A stretch of 64,000 bases of DNA from Myrica gale (taxonomy: Eukaryota > Streptophyta > Magnoliopsida > Fagales > Myricaceae): assembly GCA_963930655.1 (NCBI GenBank), contig OZ005611.1, positions 22,059,001 through 22,123,000 of the forward strand, written 5' to 3'. The number at the start of each line of letters is the position of its first letter. Positions within the stretch are counted from its first letter, which is position 1. The translations under genes and the position numbers were made by a program. The notes beneath the pieces were generated by a model that was given only the letters and a program-made list of their open reading frames with translations, had not been told where the DNA came from and searched no databases. Shown here in pieces: positions 1-9,536 of this stretch.

Positions 1-366
1 TCTTACTGGATCAATCGAACGGCACCTTAATTCATACTGAGGATTCTCATACTCACCAATGCATTCCACGACAAATAATCAACAACTCACTGGTCTTTTT
101 TTTTTTCTAAGTAACAACTCACTGGTCAAAAGTCTCCAGATCTTGACTCCCCTATGTATTCCTATTAATGGATTATTAATATTTCCACGAGTAGATATAT
201 AAAATATCATATAATATACTTTCAAGTTGCAAGTGCAACCCACGTAGAAGGCGGAATATGATATTCGAAAAATCCAACAAGAACAGAAATAAATGGGATC
301 ACTTCAAAAAGTATTTGCGTTACTTTTCTCTGCTACTGCAAGTAATTATCTTCATCTGACGGGAGA
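1..366. other. No gene seen upstream of the GH5 pseudogene
   Basis: AT-rich sequence. The final bases before 367 resemble the end of an upstream intron or leader of the GH5 relic (a short pyrimidine-containing stretch, then the first recognisable codons). Nothing else supportable is visible. Confidence 0.5.
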
Positions 367-1115
367 ATGAATGCAAGCGTTGCAGTAAGAGCTGTTAATT
401 TGGGAGGTTGGCTTGTCGTAGAGGGATGGATTACGCCTTCTCTCTTTGATGGAATCTCCAACAAGGACTTTCTGGTTTCTACTTGTCTGTCTTCCGCTTC
501 ATAATGATTCTCCTCTTTTAACCGACCGTGAGTAACTTTCAAAACGCTTCTTCGTTTTCTATTTTTATTTTTTTTGTAATTTTCCCAGGACGGAACTGGA
601 CTACAGTTGAAATCAGTGACAACTGGGAAATATCTTTGCGCTGAGGAGGAACCACCGTAGTTGCAAATTAACAGAACAGCCGCTTCAGGGTGGGAGACAT
701 TGAGAGTAAGTAAACTGGGCTAAATGCTTCTTATCTCAAGTAAGAAGTTTCTCTAACACCACTGACATAGATGGTGTTCTTCGTGTTGTGCAGTTGTGGA
801 GGATCAATGATAAAACTTTCAATTTCAGGGTCTATAACAAGCAGTTCGTGGGGCTGGACACCAGTGGGAACGGGATTGATGTAGTCGCCGTCTCAACCAC
901 ACCTGGTAGTACTGAGACATTTGAGATTGTGAGAGAATCAGATGATTCGACCCGCGTTCGAATCAAAGCACCCAATGGATTCTTCCTGCAGGTAAATTTC
1001 AATCTTCTACATGTGTCGTGACACCTTGGGCATGGAGCTCAGATAGCTTGAAAGGCAGAAAAAACCCAAGCTTTGCTCTTCTGTAATTTCTGCCTGAGCA
1101 AAGTCCCGAATTGCA

Positions 1116-1344
1116 TGTTAAGATTAAAATAATAGAGAGAAAAATATTTTAAGACAAAGAGAGAAAGAGAGACATGAGATTTAAATAATTTGGTCCATAG
1201 AGCTACGTCCATTGTGGGAAGACCCAACAAGACTGATTTGTGTCTTCATTGGTGTGTGGATGAGAGATTAAAAAGATGCTTATTTGTATGCCTTTGATTA
1301 CAATAGTCCACATTGCTTGGGACTTTAATAACTCTAATACTTCA
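1116..1344 (-). repeat. LTR (3' copy) of the small retroelement
   Basis: Direct repeat partner of 2837-3083. It shares the stretches TGTTAAGATTAAAATA and TTTGTGTCTTCATT and a common TTCA end. Confidence 0.65.
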
Positions 1345-1624
1345 TCGCAAATTCAAGGTGGACACACGTTGAGTTTGGACTTACAAAAAGAAATTCTCTA
1401 TAAGAAAAAAATGGCGTCGGAGGATGACCGAAGAAGGGAAGAACAGTTGCCAGAAGGTGGTCGGAATCTAGTCGGAGAGGGGCGGACAATCGACTGAATG
1501 TGGCCGTAGAGGGTCGTCGGAATGAGGAGGTGGCTGAAAGTTCGTCGGAGGGATGTAGGATGGGGCTCTGGAAAGCCCAAGAGAAGATGCCGAAAGGTCG
1601 CCAGAATGATGTCGGATGAGGTGT

Positions 1625-2600
1625 TGGTGTTAGATGTATGCTCTCAAAACTAATTTTTTTGCATAATTATGAGATAATTATTGTTATTGTTTAATTACTT
1701 ATATATTATTTTGGGTACATGCAATGATATAATATGTCATATTTGCAATGACATAAGATGTCATATTGTTGAGAAACATTGTAGAAAAGTCAAGCCAATG
1801 ATTAATGAATCGGAAGCGGGGAATATGATTTTTCAGATCCTCGTTGACTTACTTTGTTTTAGACCGAGGTACATGATAATGTACAAATAGGTCTACACTA
1901 GTTGTGCTTCTATAAGATAGAATGATGGACTCCGTCGTTGAAGTGGTGACCTTAAGCAGACGAGTGGATGCAATATAAGAGTACATGCACTGAACCATAT
2001 CAAATATGAATACCTTCTGGAAACGATCACTAATGTAGAAAATGATATTCAACACAATTAGCTTTTGTGAAAAATGTTTTCACGAGTTTTACTTATATTA
2101 TATATTAAGTAAATATTTGCAAAAATGATTTTCGAAAGTTTTGAAAGTCCAACTAGATACAGACTGAGAATTAAGAATTATTCGAGCTAGGGACTTGATC
2201 GGTGATATTATTCCGGTCCTATTTGCTCATGTGGAATATAGTATGATGGAATGATAAATAAGCATATAATTGTTAGCAAAATTGATTTCACAAAAATAAT
2301 CTCATTATCTCGAGGGTCGATTGTGATATGTTAATGAACATTATCACAATTTGTAGAAGCTCATAAATTTGGATTACAGAATATAAGGTGTTAATGAAAA
2401 AGAGTTTTTCATGATGATCCTACGACCGAGATTTGAGATCATTAAAGATCGCACGCTATAACACAGTTGAGTTTTGAGTCAGCCATTATAAATAGCTCAG
2501 AAATCATTTGAGAAAAGAGAATTGATTTTTCAACGAATTTCATTTTCGTGAGAGATTTTCTCTTTCTATACCTTCTCTCTCTAAATTTTCTCTCAAAGCT
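1625..2600 (+). repeat. Internal region of the small element, possibly a nested LTR-like segment
   Basis: Non-coding DNA between two related blocks (about 1584-1622 and 2698-2736, both containing GAAGATGYCRRAAGGTCGCC). A TATA-like ATTATAAATAG lies near 2485-2495, with a pyrimidine-rich leader after it. This resembles a plus-oriented LTR promoter, but no second copy is in the window to prove it. Confidence 0.25.
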
Positions 2601-2836
2601 GTGTGCGTGGATCTGAAGGAGGCAGAACATTTGAACTGCATTGATTCAACGATCATTTCCGCTACCATCTCGCGTTCCAACAGTTGGAAGGTTCGAGAGA
2701 AGATGTCAGAAGGTCGCCGGAGTGATGCCGAAAGACCTGAGAGAAGATGCTGGAAGTTTGCCGGACGAGACACCGGAAAGCCCAACAAAAGACTAAACGA
2801 GAACTTGGCCATAGGATTGAAATGAGTATGATACCA

Positions 2837-3083
2837 TGTTAAGATTAAAATAAAAGAAAGAAAAATAATTTAAGACTAAGAAAAAAAAAAGAAAAAAAAA
2901 AGTGAGACACGAGATTTAAATGGTTCGGTTTATAAATCTACATCCACTGTGAGAAGGTCTAATTAGGTTACTTTGTGTCTTCATTAGTATGTAGATGAAA
3001 GATTAAAAAGAGACTTATTTATAAACCTATTATTACAATAACCCACTTTGTTTGGACTCTAATAATTATAATACTAATATTCA
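2837..3083 (-). repeat. LTR (5' copy) of the small retroelement
   Basis: Partner of 1116-1344. On the minus strand it is followed by the primer-binding site at 2825-2836 (TGGTATCATACT), which sets the orientation. Confidence 0.65.
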
Positions 3084-3663
3084 ACGTTACCTTGTCATGG
3101 TAAATTTGCGACACATTCTTTGATAAGTAAAGTTGAATCGATGCAGGCGCAGACAGAGGTGCTGGTGACTGCTGATTTTGCAGGTAATAGCCAATGGGGG
3201 GAGAGACAACGATCCCTCAGTTTTCGGGATGACCATTTCTGGAAGGTTGCAGGAGGAGTTTCATGTCACCAATGGCTATGGACTAGAGAGAGCCCGACAA
3301 GTTGAGGGTATGGCCCTGCTTATAGCCTTCTCCTTTTGAACTTTATATGTATAAAAATGGACCGCGCCAAGCCCTGCCCAACTCAAAGGATTACAACTAT
3401 AAAAGTCAAAAGAAAACGTTGTGTAAATAATTAAAGTCCTGTATTTATTTTGGTCTTTTGTCACTTGTATTTCACTTCTAGTGAACCAAAATGTATTCTC
3501 ACTCAGTTCACATAAACAACTATACCTATATTTTTCCAAATTAGACTATGTAATTGAAGAAGATCATAATCTACTTTTGACATATGAGTCCTACAATATT
3601 TAATATATGTATTTTATTTCTCTCTCCAAATTTGATTGTTCAAAACAACAAATTATAAAAACG

Positions 3664-3705
3664 AATCTTAATAGCAGTTTGGGACCTCAAACTGCTATTA
3701 AGATT
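3664..3705. repeat. Perfect 18-bp hairpin
   Basis: The arm AATCTTAATAGCAGTTTG at 3664-3681 is exactly complementary to 3688-3705, with a 6-base loop GGACCT. It lies in an intron of the GH5 relic, with no coding context. Confidence 0.8.
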
Positions 3706-3899
3706 TCTAAACTTTAAAACACATCAAATAAATAAGTTCTTGCGATATAAAATGTCTCACGTGTAAAAGGTTGGAAGAGTTTAAAAACTTATTTAATTTT
3801 TGTGCAAAAACATATGTAAGAACTTTGTCTTGATCCCTTTTCCCACGAGAGAGAGCCCCAGCACTGGAGTCTTAGGTAATGGCCTCATTGTCTACGCCC

Positions 3900-4023
3900 T
3901 AAGCCGGGCCCTGTGGTATAGTTACTAGGGTCTAGCCCAACCTTATAAGGCCAACAACCTCTAAGCTGGGCCTTGTAGTATAAGTACTAGGGTCTAGCCC
4001 AACATTATAAGGTCAACAACCTT
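3900..4023. repeat. Two-copy tandem repeat, 62-bp unit
   Basis: Two adjacent units starting TAAGCYGGGCC and ending CAACAACCT, about 90% alike. They lie in an intron of the GH5 relic. Confidence 0.8.
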
Positions 4024-4858
4024 ATAAGCCACGAGTAGACCAGAGGTTGGTCGCTGTCGATTCTATTCGGGCGTGATAAAGCCAATACCCTACTTGTCGA
4101 ACGTTAGGTGGTCAACACTTTTCCATACTTCCTCTCTACTTCCAAGATTGACACACCGAACATTATGGCTACAGGCTGCACAACATTCATACATACCTAA
4201 ATGAGATCTAAATTAAAAATTGTTACTGAATCGCAGGAGCATTGGAACACGTTCATAGTTGAGGATGACTTCAAGTTCATATCAGAAGACGGATTAAACG
4301 CTGTGAGAATCCCTGTTGGTTGGTGGATAGCAAGCGATCCCACCCCACCACAGCCCTATGTGGGGGGATCCTTGAAAGCGCTAGACAACGCCTTCTTATG
4401 GGCTACGTATGTTCACTTATATGCAGATAAAAATACCCTTGCTTTGTGTACGAGTTACAAGGACTAATAGAAGTATACCTACAGAAAATATGCAGTGAAG
4501 ATCATAATTGTCCTACATGCTGCGCCCGATTCTCAAAATGATTTTGAACATAGCTCTTCCAGAGATGGTACTCAGGAATGGGGTAAAACAGATGACAATA
4601 ATCAGCACACAGTTGCTGTCATAGACATCCTAACTGCTAGGTACCGGTACGTGTACAATTTTCTACCATTGAAGGCCGCATATTGATTCTGGCCGAGGTA
4701 AATTTTCATGGTTTAATTGCGTCTATACGTTTTTCACTTTCCCATGTAGATATGCAAAGAGCCAGAGCCTTTATGCAGTTGAACTCATCAATAAGCCTCT
4801 CGCACCAGGAGCATCCCTAGATAGTTTAAACAAGTACTACAAGACGGGTGACTGGAAA

Positions 4859-5143
4859 TATCGTCGCTGGGCCATTCTCTCTCTAGTTTTTTTCTCTCTG
4901 TTTCTTAAAAATCGCCGCTGGTCAGGAGGAGGAGGGAGCTTCGGCTCCCTCACCCCCCCCCCCCCCCCTCCTCCTATCTGGTTCGCCTCGGTGGCTCTGC
5001 TAGTTGGTTTTTTTGGTCTGTTTCTTTTTCTTTGCAGGTGGTTTTCTCTCGCCGTTCAGTGGCTTCCGCTCCGTTAAAGGAAGAGAGGGGAAAAGGCTAA
5101 ACTGTTTCTGAAACGGATTATGAGGTTGAGTTGTTTTCTGCAG
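4859..5143. other. Low-complexity insertion with a C16 tract, replacing GH5 exons
   Basis: Pyrimidine-rich sequence holding a short hairpin (GGAGGGAGC / GCTCCCT near 4931-4950) and 16 consecutive C at 4953-4968. It stands where the family's middle exons should be. It could be the 5' leader of a LINE, but nothing in the window proves that. Confidence 0.4.
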
Positions 5144-5325
5144 GTGAATGGGTAGCTGAGTGGCAAGTTAATGGAGCAACATAAGAGGACTACCAAATAT
5201 TTGCCAAGGCCCAACTTGATGTTTATGGGCGCGCAACATTTGGATGGGCTTACTGGACTTTCAGAAACGTGAACAACCGCTGGAGTTTGGAGTGGATGAT
5301 CAAGAGTGGTTATATCAAGCTCTAG

Positions 5326-7479
5326 TCTCCATACTAATTGTTGAACTTTCCTTACTTCAAATACCCGTTCTTCTCCTGTTCTTTTTCTGATTTACTCGTC
5401 TTAGGTCAGGCATAGACCCCTCTGAGGTCCATTTTGCTTACCATACTGGTTAGCAACTTTATAATTGCAATGACCGAAACTTATTTAATGATCCAAATAC
5501 TGGTGGCCAAAGGCATTAATAACGTCAGAAAGGTTCAGCTGCTTGCAATGATGCACTTGTTGTCCAGACCTATCATTTACCCCACAGATGAAAGCCTCCT
5601 GTGGAGTCCATGGAAACCGAATTGGTAGAGTAGCCTTTATGACGACATCATAAACTATTGCCCATGCTCATGTTGGCGGGAGACATCAATTATTGAAGTC
5701 CAGATCTCCTCTCTTTGAACTCGATATTGAACATAATGGGATCACAACTGAAACCAAAAACGTGAAATATGTGGAAGTTTTTAAACTATTTTATTGTTGG
5801 CATTTTAAAGCTAAACAGTGGAAGACTTCCTAATAGCAGAAAACAGGAGCCCGCTGAGTCGTTGACCCAAGTTCCTACTATCATTTATGCAATGGAATCT
5901 CATGAGGGAAACCTCCCCTGCAAATGCACAGCCACCTTAGAAACCTTCACAAACAAATTAAGCACCTCCAATTCTTTCTCCTTTTGAGTTCTTTTGGTTA
6001 TCTTTGGGGTTGAGGTACTGCTGATTTGTGTTATACGACAGCCCACACAGAAGATGGTGGAGCCTGAGGAACTCAACAGAGGATACCCTATAGAAAACAG
6101 AGTGTCTTATAATCACATCTTTCCATGTATCGTGAGCAAAGAGATATTATTATATATGCTTCTGAGACAAAATACGTACGCTATTGGGTTTTCTCGGGCT
6201 GGTGGGTGCCCAACTATGAGAATTACGGGAGATATTTTGCTTGTGATGGTAAGTGCCTTATTAGTCTCAGCGGTCATTGTGACAGCAGCGACTTGCTGTA
6301 TCCCTTCTGAATACCCAGTTGTAGGCATTCGAAGCGCCTAAGCAACCACTTTGCTTAACGTTTTCTGGGCAAAATTATTGGGAAGAATTAACATGTAGAG
6401 ACTTACGTGGACATCACCATCTTGGAGTGAGCTGTTCACATGTGGAGATTCCAATGCCTAAAATGGACCGCTACTTGAAGCAGGAAACCTCCTAAATTCT
6501 TAATTACATATTCCAAGAAGAATAAGTCTTACTCCCCTAGTTTAATCATTATTAAAACATTTTTGTCTCTTGGTCCAGGCTCACAATTACCTGTCATATA
6601 TTAACTCTAAACTTCTAGCTCAATACATATATGATTTGGAACTTAACATCTCTTGTAATATCCCTAATCCCACGTGCTGCAGCGGCAGAAGGAAAATGAA
6701 TTGGGAGGCCAAGTCTTTCATTAGGATCGTAATTAGTGAAATTAAGTCCTATAACGATTTTAAAAAGTTTTAAAAATAATCTCGACTAGTCTTTTCGAGA
6801 TCAAAACATATATGGACTATTTATATAAGAATGGTATCGGAACATGTCAAATAATCGCGAATGTTGACTGAGTGGATCACTTTAAAGAAAACGTCAAAAA
6901 ATTTTAAGGTGAGGAGATGAAATTGAATCGTATGACGGGTTTAAAGGAGTTTCAAAAGTAAGATAGATTAATCCTTTCCTCCAAACAGTAAAAAGGGCAA
7001 AAAAAAATTGCACTCTTACTACCGATATGATATTGCTTCTAAGCATTAGTCCCAATCAGGAGTGTTTCAAATAGGTAAGCAAGTGAGGCAATCACGCCCC
7101 CTAATTATGATAATTCTATATTATAAGAAAATCAAGATTAAGAAGAAGAAAAAATGTCTAAATTTTTTGAAATCAAACTTAATAAAGGCCTACAAAATAG
7201 GAACATTTAAAAATTAGTTTACAATTTTTTTTAAAAAAAAAACTGGACATCCTAAAAACTAGCACTATCATCTAATAACAGTGTGACTCTATAGTCTATT
7301 TTTTAAAATAATAACATTATTCCCAATAACCCCTAAAATCTAACATCAGCCTACTTTATTGCTAATTAACTAACTTAAAGTTCTCAAAAAAATTAAATCA
7401 CACCTGCCTACTTTATTGTTAATTAACTAACTTAAGTTCTCAAAAAAGTTAATTCTAAAATCATTTTCTAAGGTACATT
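5326..7479. other. No supportable gene; decayed, possibly formerly coding DNA
   Basis: Between 5400 and 6330 there are short uninterrupted stretches in several frames. Examples are one reading NLFNDPNTGG then SAACNDALVVQTYHLP near 5480-5580, and one reading YVRYWVFSGWWVPNYENYGR near 6170-6230. The changing frames and stops look like a decayed gene of a family I do not recognise. From about 6655 the sequence TGTAATATCCCTAATCCCAC looks like the start of an old LTR. The rest is AT-rich. Confidence 0.35.
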
Positions 7480-7487
7480 GGCGTACC
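7480..7487. repeat. 8-bp target site duplication (left) of the hAT MITE
   Basis: GGCGTACC, repeated at 7863-7870. The restored target CATTGGCGTACCAATG is nearly palindromic. Confidence 0.85.
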
Positions 7488-7862
7488 TAGGGCTGTCCAA
7501 GTTTCGGTCCGGGCCGGTTCGGTTTGGCCGGCCAAACCGGCCATTTTGTAGAGTATATAGACCGGACCGGACATATGACCGGTTCGGTCCCCGGTTTCGC
7601 CGGTCCGGTCTGTGACAGTTTGAGTCATGCCATTTTAGGCCGGTTTTGGGGTTGGGCCGTGCTATTTTGGGCCAATTTCCGGTTTGGAGAGTTATACTCC
7701 GGTCCGGTCCCGGATTTTCATGAGGGTAACCCGGAACCGGATCGGAATACACCGGTTTACCGGTCCGGTCAACCCGGTTTCAAAAAAGTCCACCGATTTT
7801 GTCCAAAACCGGTCCGGTCCGGTCCGGGTTGGCCGGTCCGACCGGTATTTTGGACAGCCCTA
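7488..7862. mobile_element. CCGG-rich hAT-type MITE
   Basis: A 375-bp element with terminal inverted repeats TAGGGCTGTCCAA / TTGGACAGCCCTA. It is bounded by a perfect 8-bp direct repeat GGCGTACC at 7480-7487 and 7863-7870. An 8-bp target duplication and TAGGG-type ends are the hallmarks of the hAT superfamily. It has no transposase, so it is non-autonomous. The interior is full of CCGGTCCGGT-type words and is far more GC- and CpG-rich than its surroundings. Open frames across it on both strands are composition artefacts. Confidence 0.85.
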
Positions 7863-7870
7863 GGCGTACC

Positions 7871-9084
7871 AATGTTTAAAATGATTAGATGATGAAGTAA
7901 GCAGAGAAATCTTTCAAAATTATTTATTTTTTTTATTTGTAGCTCAAGCAATATATTCCATGCAAGATAGATTTGAACTATTTTCAAAGTAGGATGACAT
8001 ATTTCAATTTTTTGTTTGGTCTTAAAAGATTAAGATCTTCTAATGATCGCGGAAAAAAAGTATCTAGATTGTTTTCCAAATTATTTTAATGAATAGATAG
8101 AATACTACTTACAATATACCTATTACAGTTGTATAAGCAGAAATAAATTTTTCAAAACTAAAGATTACAAAAAATTATTTAAGAACAACTATCTCTCAAC
8201 ATAGATTAAATGGTTTGGCAATTTTATTTATTGGCTAAACAAACTGATTATTAACTAAACTTGAATATAAAAATTTAATTAATAATCTCGCATTTAAAAA
8301 GACATAAGCAAATTTATAGTTTTATTTTCAATTTATAATTACTTTTTTATTTTTTAAACTAAAATGACTCATAACACCCCAAAAAAAATTAAGCCGCCAC
8401 TAGCCCCAATCTTAATCCGGTTACCAGACCTACACTGATTGGTGTTCCTTCTGGGGTGGATTCTTTATTTTTGAATCCACTTTCGGTCGTGTCCCTTTTA
8501 GCCTCTCTCTCTCAAGCCGACGCAGAAACAAAGTCGGCATACTTTATGTGGAAGAATAATGCTATATACCCTGGTGTGTAGGGCTAGAATGCTTTATGAC
8601 TCTTAGGTGAAGTTAGCCGACATCAATGAATCATATCTAATGGAACAAGTTAACCCCCATTATATGACCCAGTAAATTATGCTCAAAAGATCATATCCAC
8701 CCTTCTGGGAATATTCCAATATTCCCTTCTTTCGATTCTTGCCTTCAAATTATGCTTCTGATGAACGGCATTTTCAAGCAAAATCATATCCACCCTTCTG
8801 GGATAAGAGTCGATTTGTTGGAGAGACTAGACAGAATTCTGTGCAAAGTCGTGCAAACAGATAACTGTAATTTAAAAAAATAAATCCTTTTTTTAAAATA
8901 AAATTATCTCACCGGTTAATCTTGATTTGATTTGACTCGTTAAATGATGTAACTAATCTTATAATATTAGATTTATTTAAATAAAAAAAAACATCTTACC
9001 TAACCCCTAATTTTATAATCTTATTACTGTAGTCTCGTTTTATATTTCTACACAATTTATCTTTACATCAAATTTATTAATAAA
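7871..9084. other. No gene seen
   Basis: AT-rich sequence. ATATCCACCCTTCTGGGA near 8692 recurs near 8788 (about 96 bp apart), which suggests a small old duplication. No coding, RNA or element signature is supported. Confidence 0.5.
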
Positions 9085-9536
9085 GAAATTAACAGTTTAG
9101 CCCTTATATTTTGGACACTTTTTCATTTTAATCATTCACTTTCAAACTTCAAATTTTTAGTCATTGAGTTTTTTTGTTTGACAAAAGCACTTATCCGTCA
9201 GTCTACCGTCCATATGCTTAACGGAGCTATCTGACACGTCAGCAAATTTGTATCGGTCGATCTCTTCATGTACTGGTCGACCGCTTTATTTGTCGGTCGA
9301 CCTCTTCATGTGCCGGTCGATCGCTCACGTACCAGATCAATTTCAAAACATATACCGGTCGACCGGTACAAATTTGCTGACGTGTCAGAGAGCTCCGTTA
9401 AGCATTTGGATAACAAACTGACGGATGAATGCTTTTGTCAAACAAAGAAAATTCAATGACTAAAAATTTGAAGTTTGAAAGTGAAAGACTGAAATGAAAA
9501 AGTACCTAAAACCTAAAGATTAAAATGCTAATTTCC
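9085..9536. mobile_element. Foldback element with inverted repeats of about 120 bp
   Basis: The left arm (from about 9085: GAAATTAACAGTTTAGCCC...TTTTGTTTGACAAAAGCAC...ATCCGTCAGT) is matched in reverse complement by the right arm ending near 9536. Both arms share AAACTTCAAATTTTTAGTCA. Long terminal inverted repeats without a transposase suggest a Mutator-type or foldback MITE. The target duplication could not be resolved. The core (9250-9365) carries repeated GGTCGACC/GGTCGATC words. Confidence 0.7.

Larger units (their letters stand above)
1116..3083 (-). mobile_element. Small LTR retroelement with no coding capacity, in a GH5 intron
   Basis: Two direct repeats, 1116-1344 and 2837-3083, begin TGTTAAGATTAAAAT on the plus strand and end in TTCA, so each has TG...CA termini. 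Read on the minus strand, the right copy is followed at once by TGGTATCATACTC, whose first eight bases fit the initiator-Met tRNA primer site. The element is therefore minus-oriented, about 1.97 kb long. No gag or pol similarity is seen, so it is non-autonomous (TRIM/LARD-like). The copies differ by several substitutions and indels, which points to an old insertion. No target duplication could be read at the ends. It lies between the GH5 exons ending at 991 and starting at 3147. Confidence 0.65.
367..5325 (+). pseudogene. Decayed glucan 1,3-beta-glucosidase-like gene (GH5, exo-glucanase type)
   Basis: Relic of a plant GH5 protein with an N-terminal fascin/ricin-like region and a C-terminal cellulase fold. 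Recognisable exon pieces: about 367-471 (RAVNLGGWLVVEGWI), 589-711 (KSVTTGKYLCAE, then a frameshift into TTVVAN), 794-991 (LWRINDKTFNFRV...FFLQ), 3147-3307 (2-bp shift after NSQWGE), 4237-4406 (EHWNTFIVEDDFKFI; PVGWWIASDP), 4485-4640 (VLHAAPDSQND), 4749-4858 (YAKSQSLYAVELINKP) and 5144-5325 (GEWVAEWQVNGAT, TAA stop, then FGWAYWT to a final TAG). Splice signals flank most pieces, so it arose from a gene and not from a processed cDNA. The catalytic acid/base Glu of the family's NEP motif is Lys here (INKP); the GEW glutamate, the expected nucleophile, is kept. The exons between about 4858 and 5144 are missing. It cannot encode an enzyme. Exon limits are by eye. Confidence 0.85.

Noticed and set aside
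7468..7987. Long open frames on both strands across the CCGG-rich block
   Set aside because: They arise from the repetitive GC-rich interior of a MITE with clear inverted ends and target duplication. No protein family fits.
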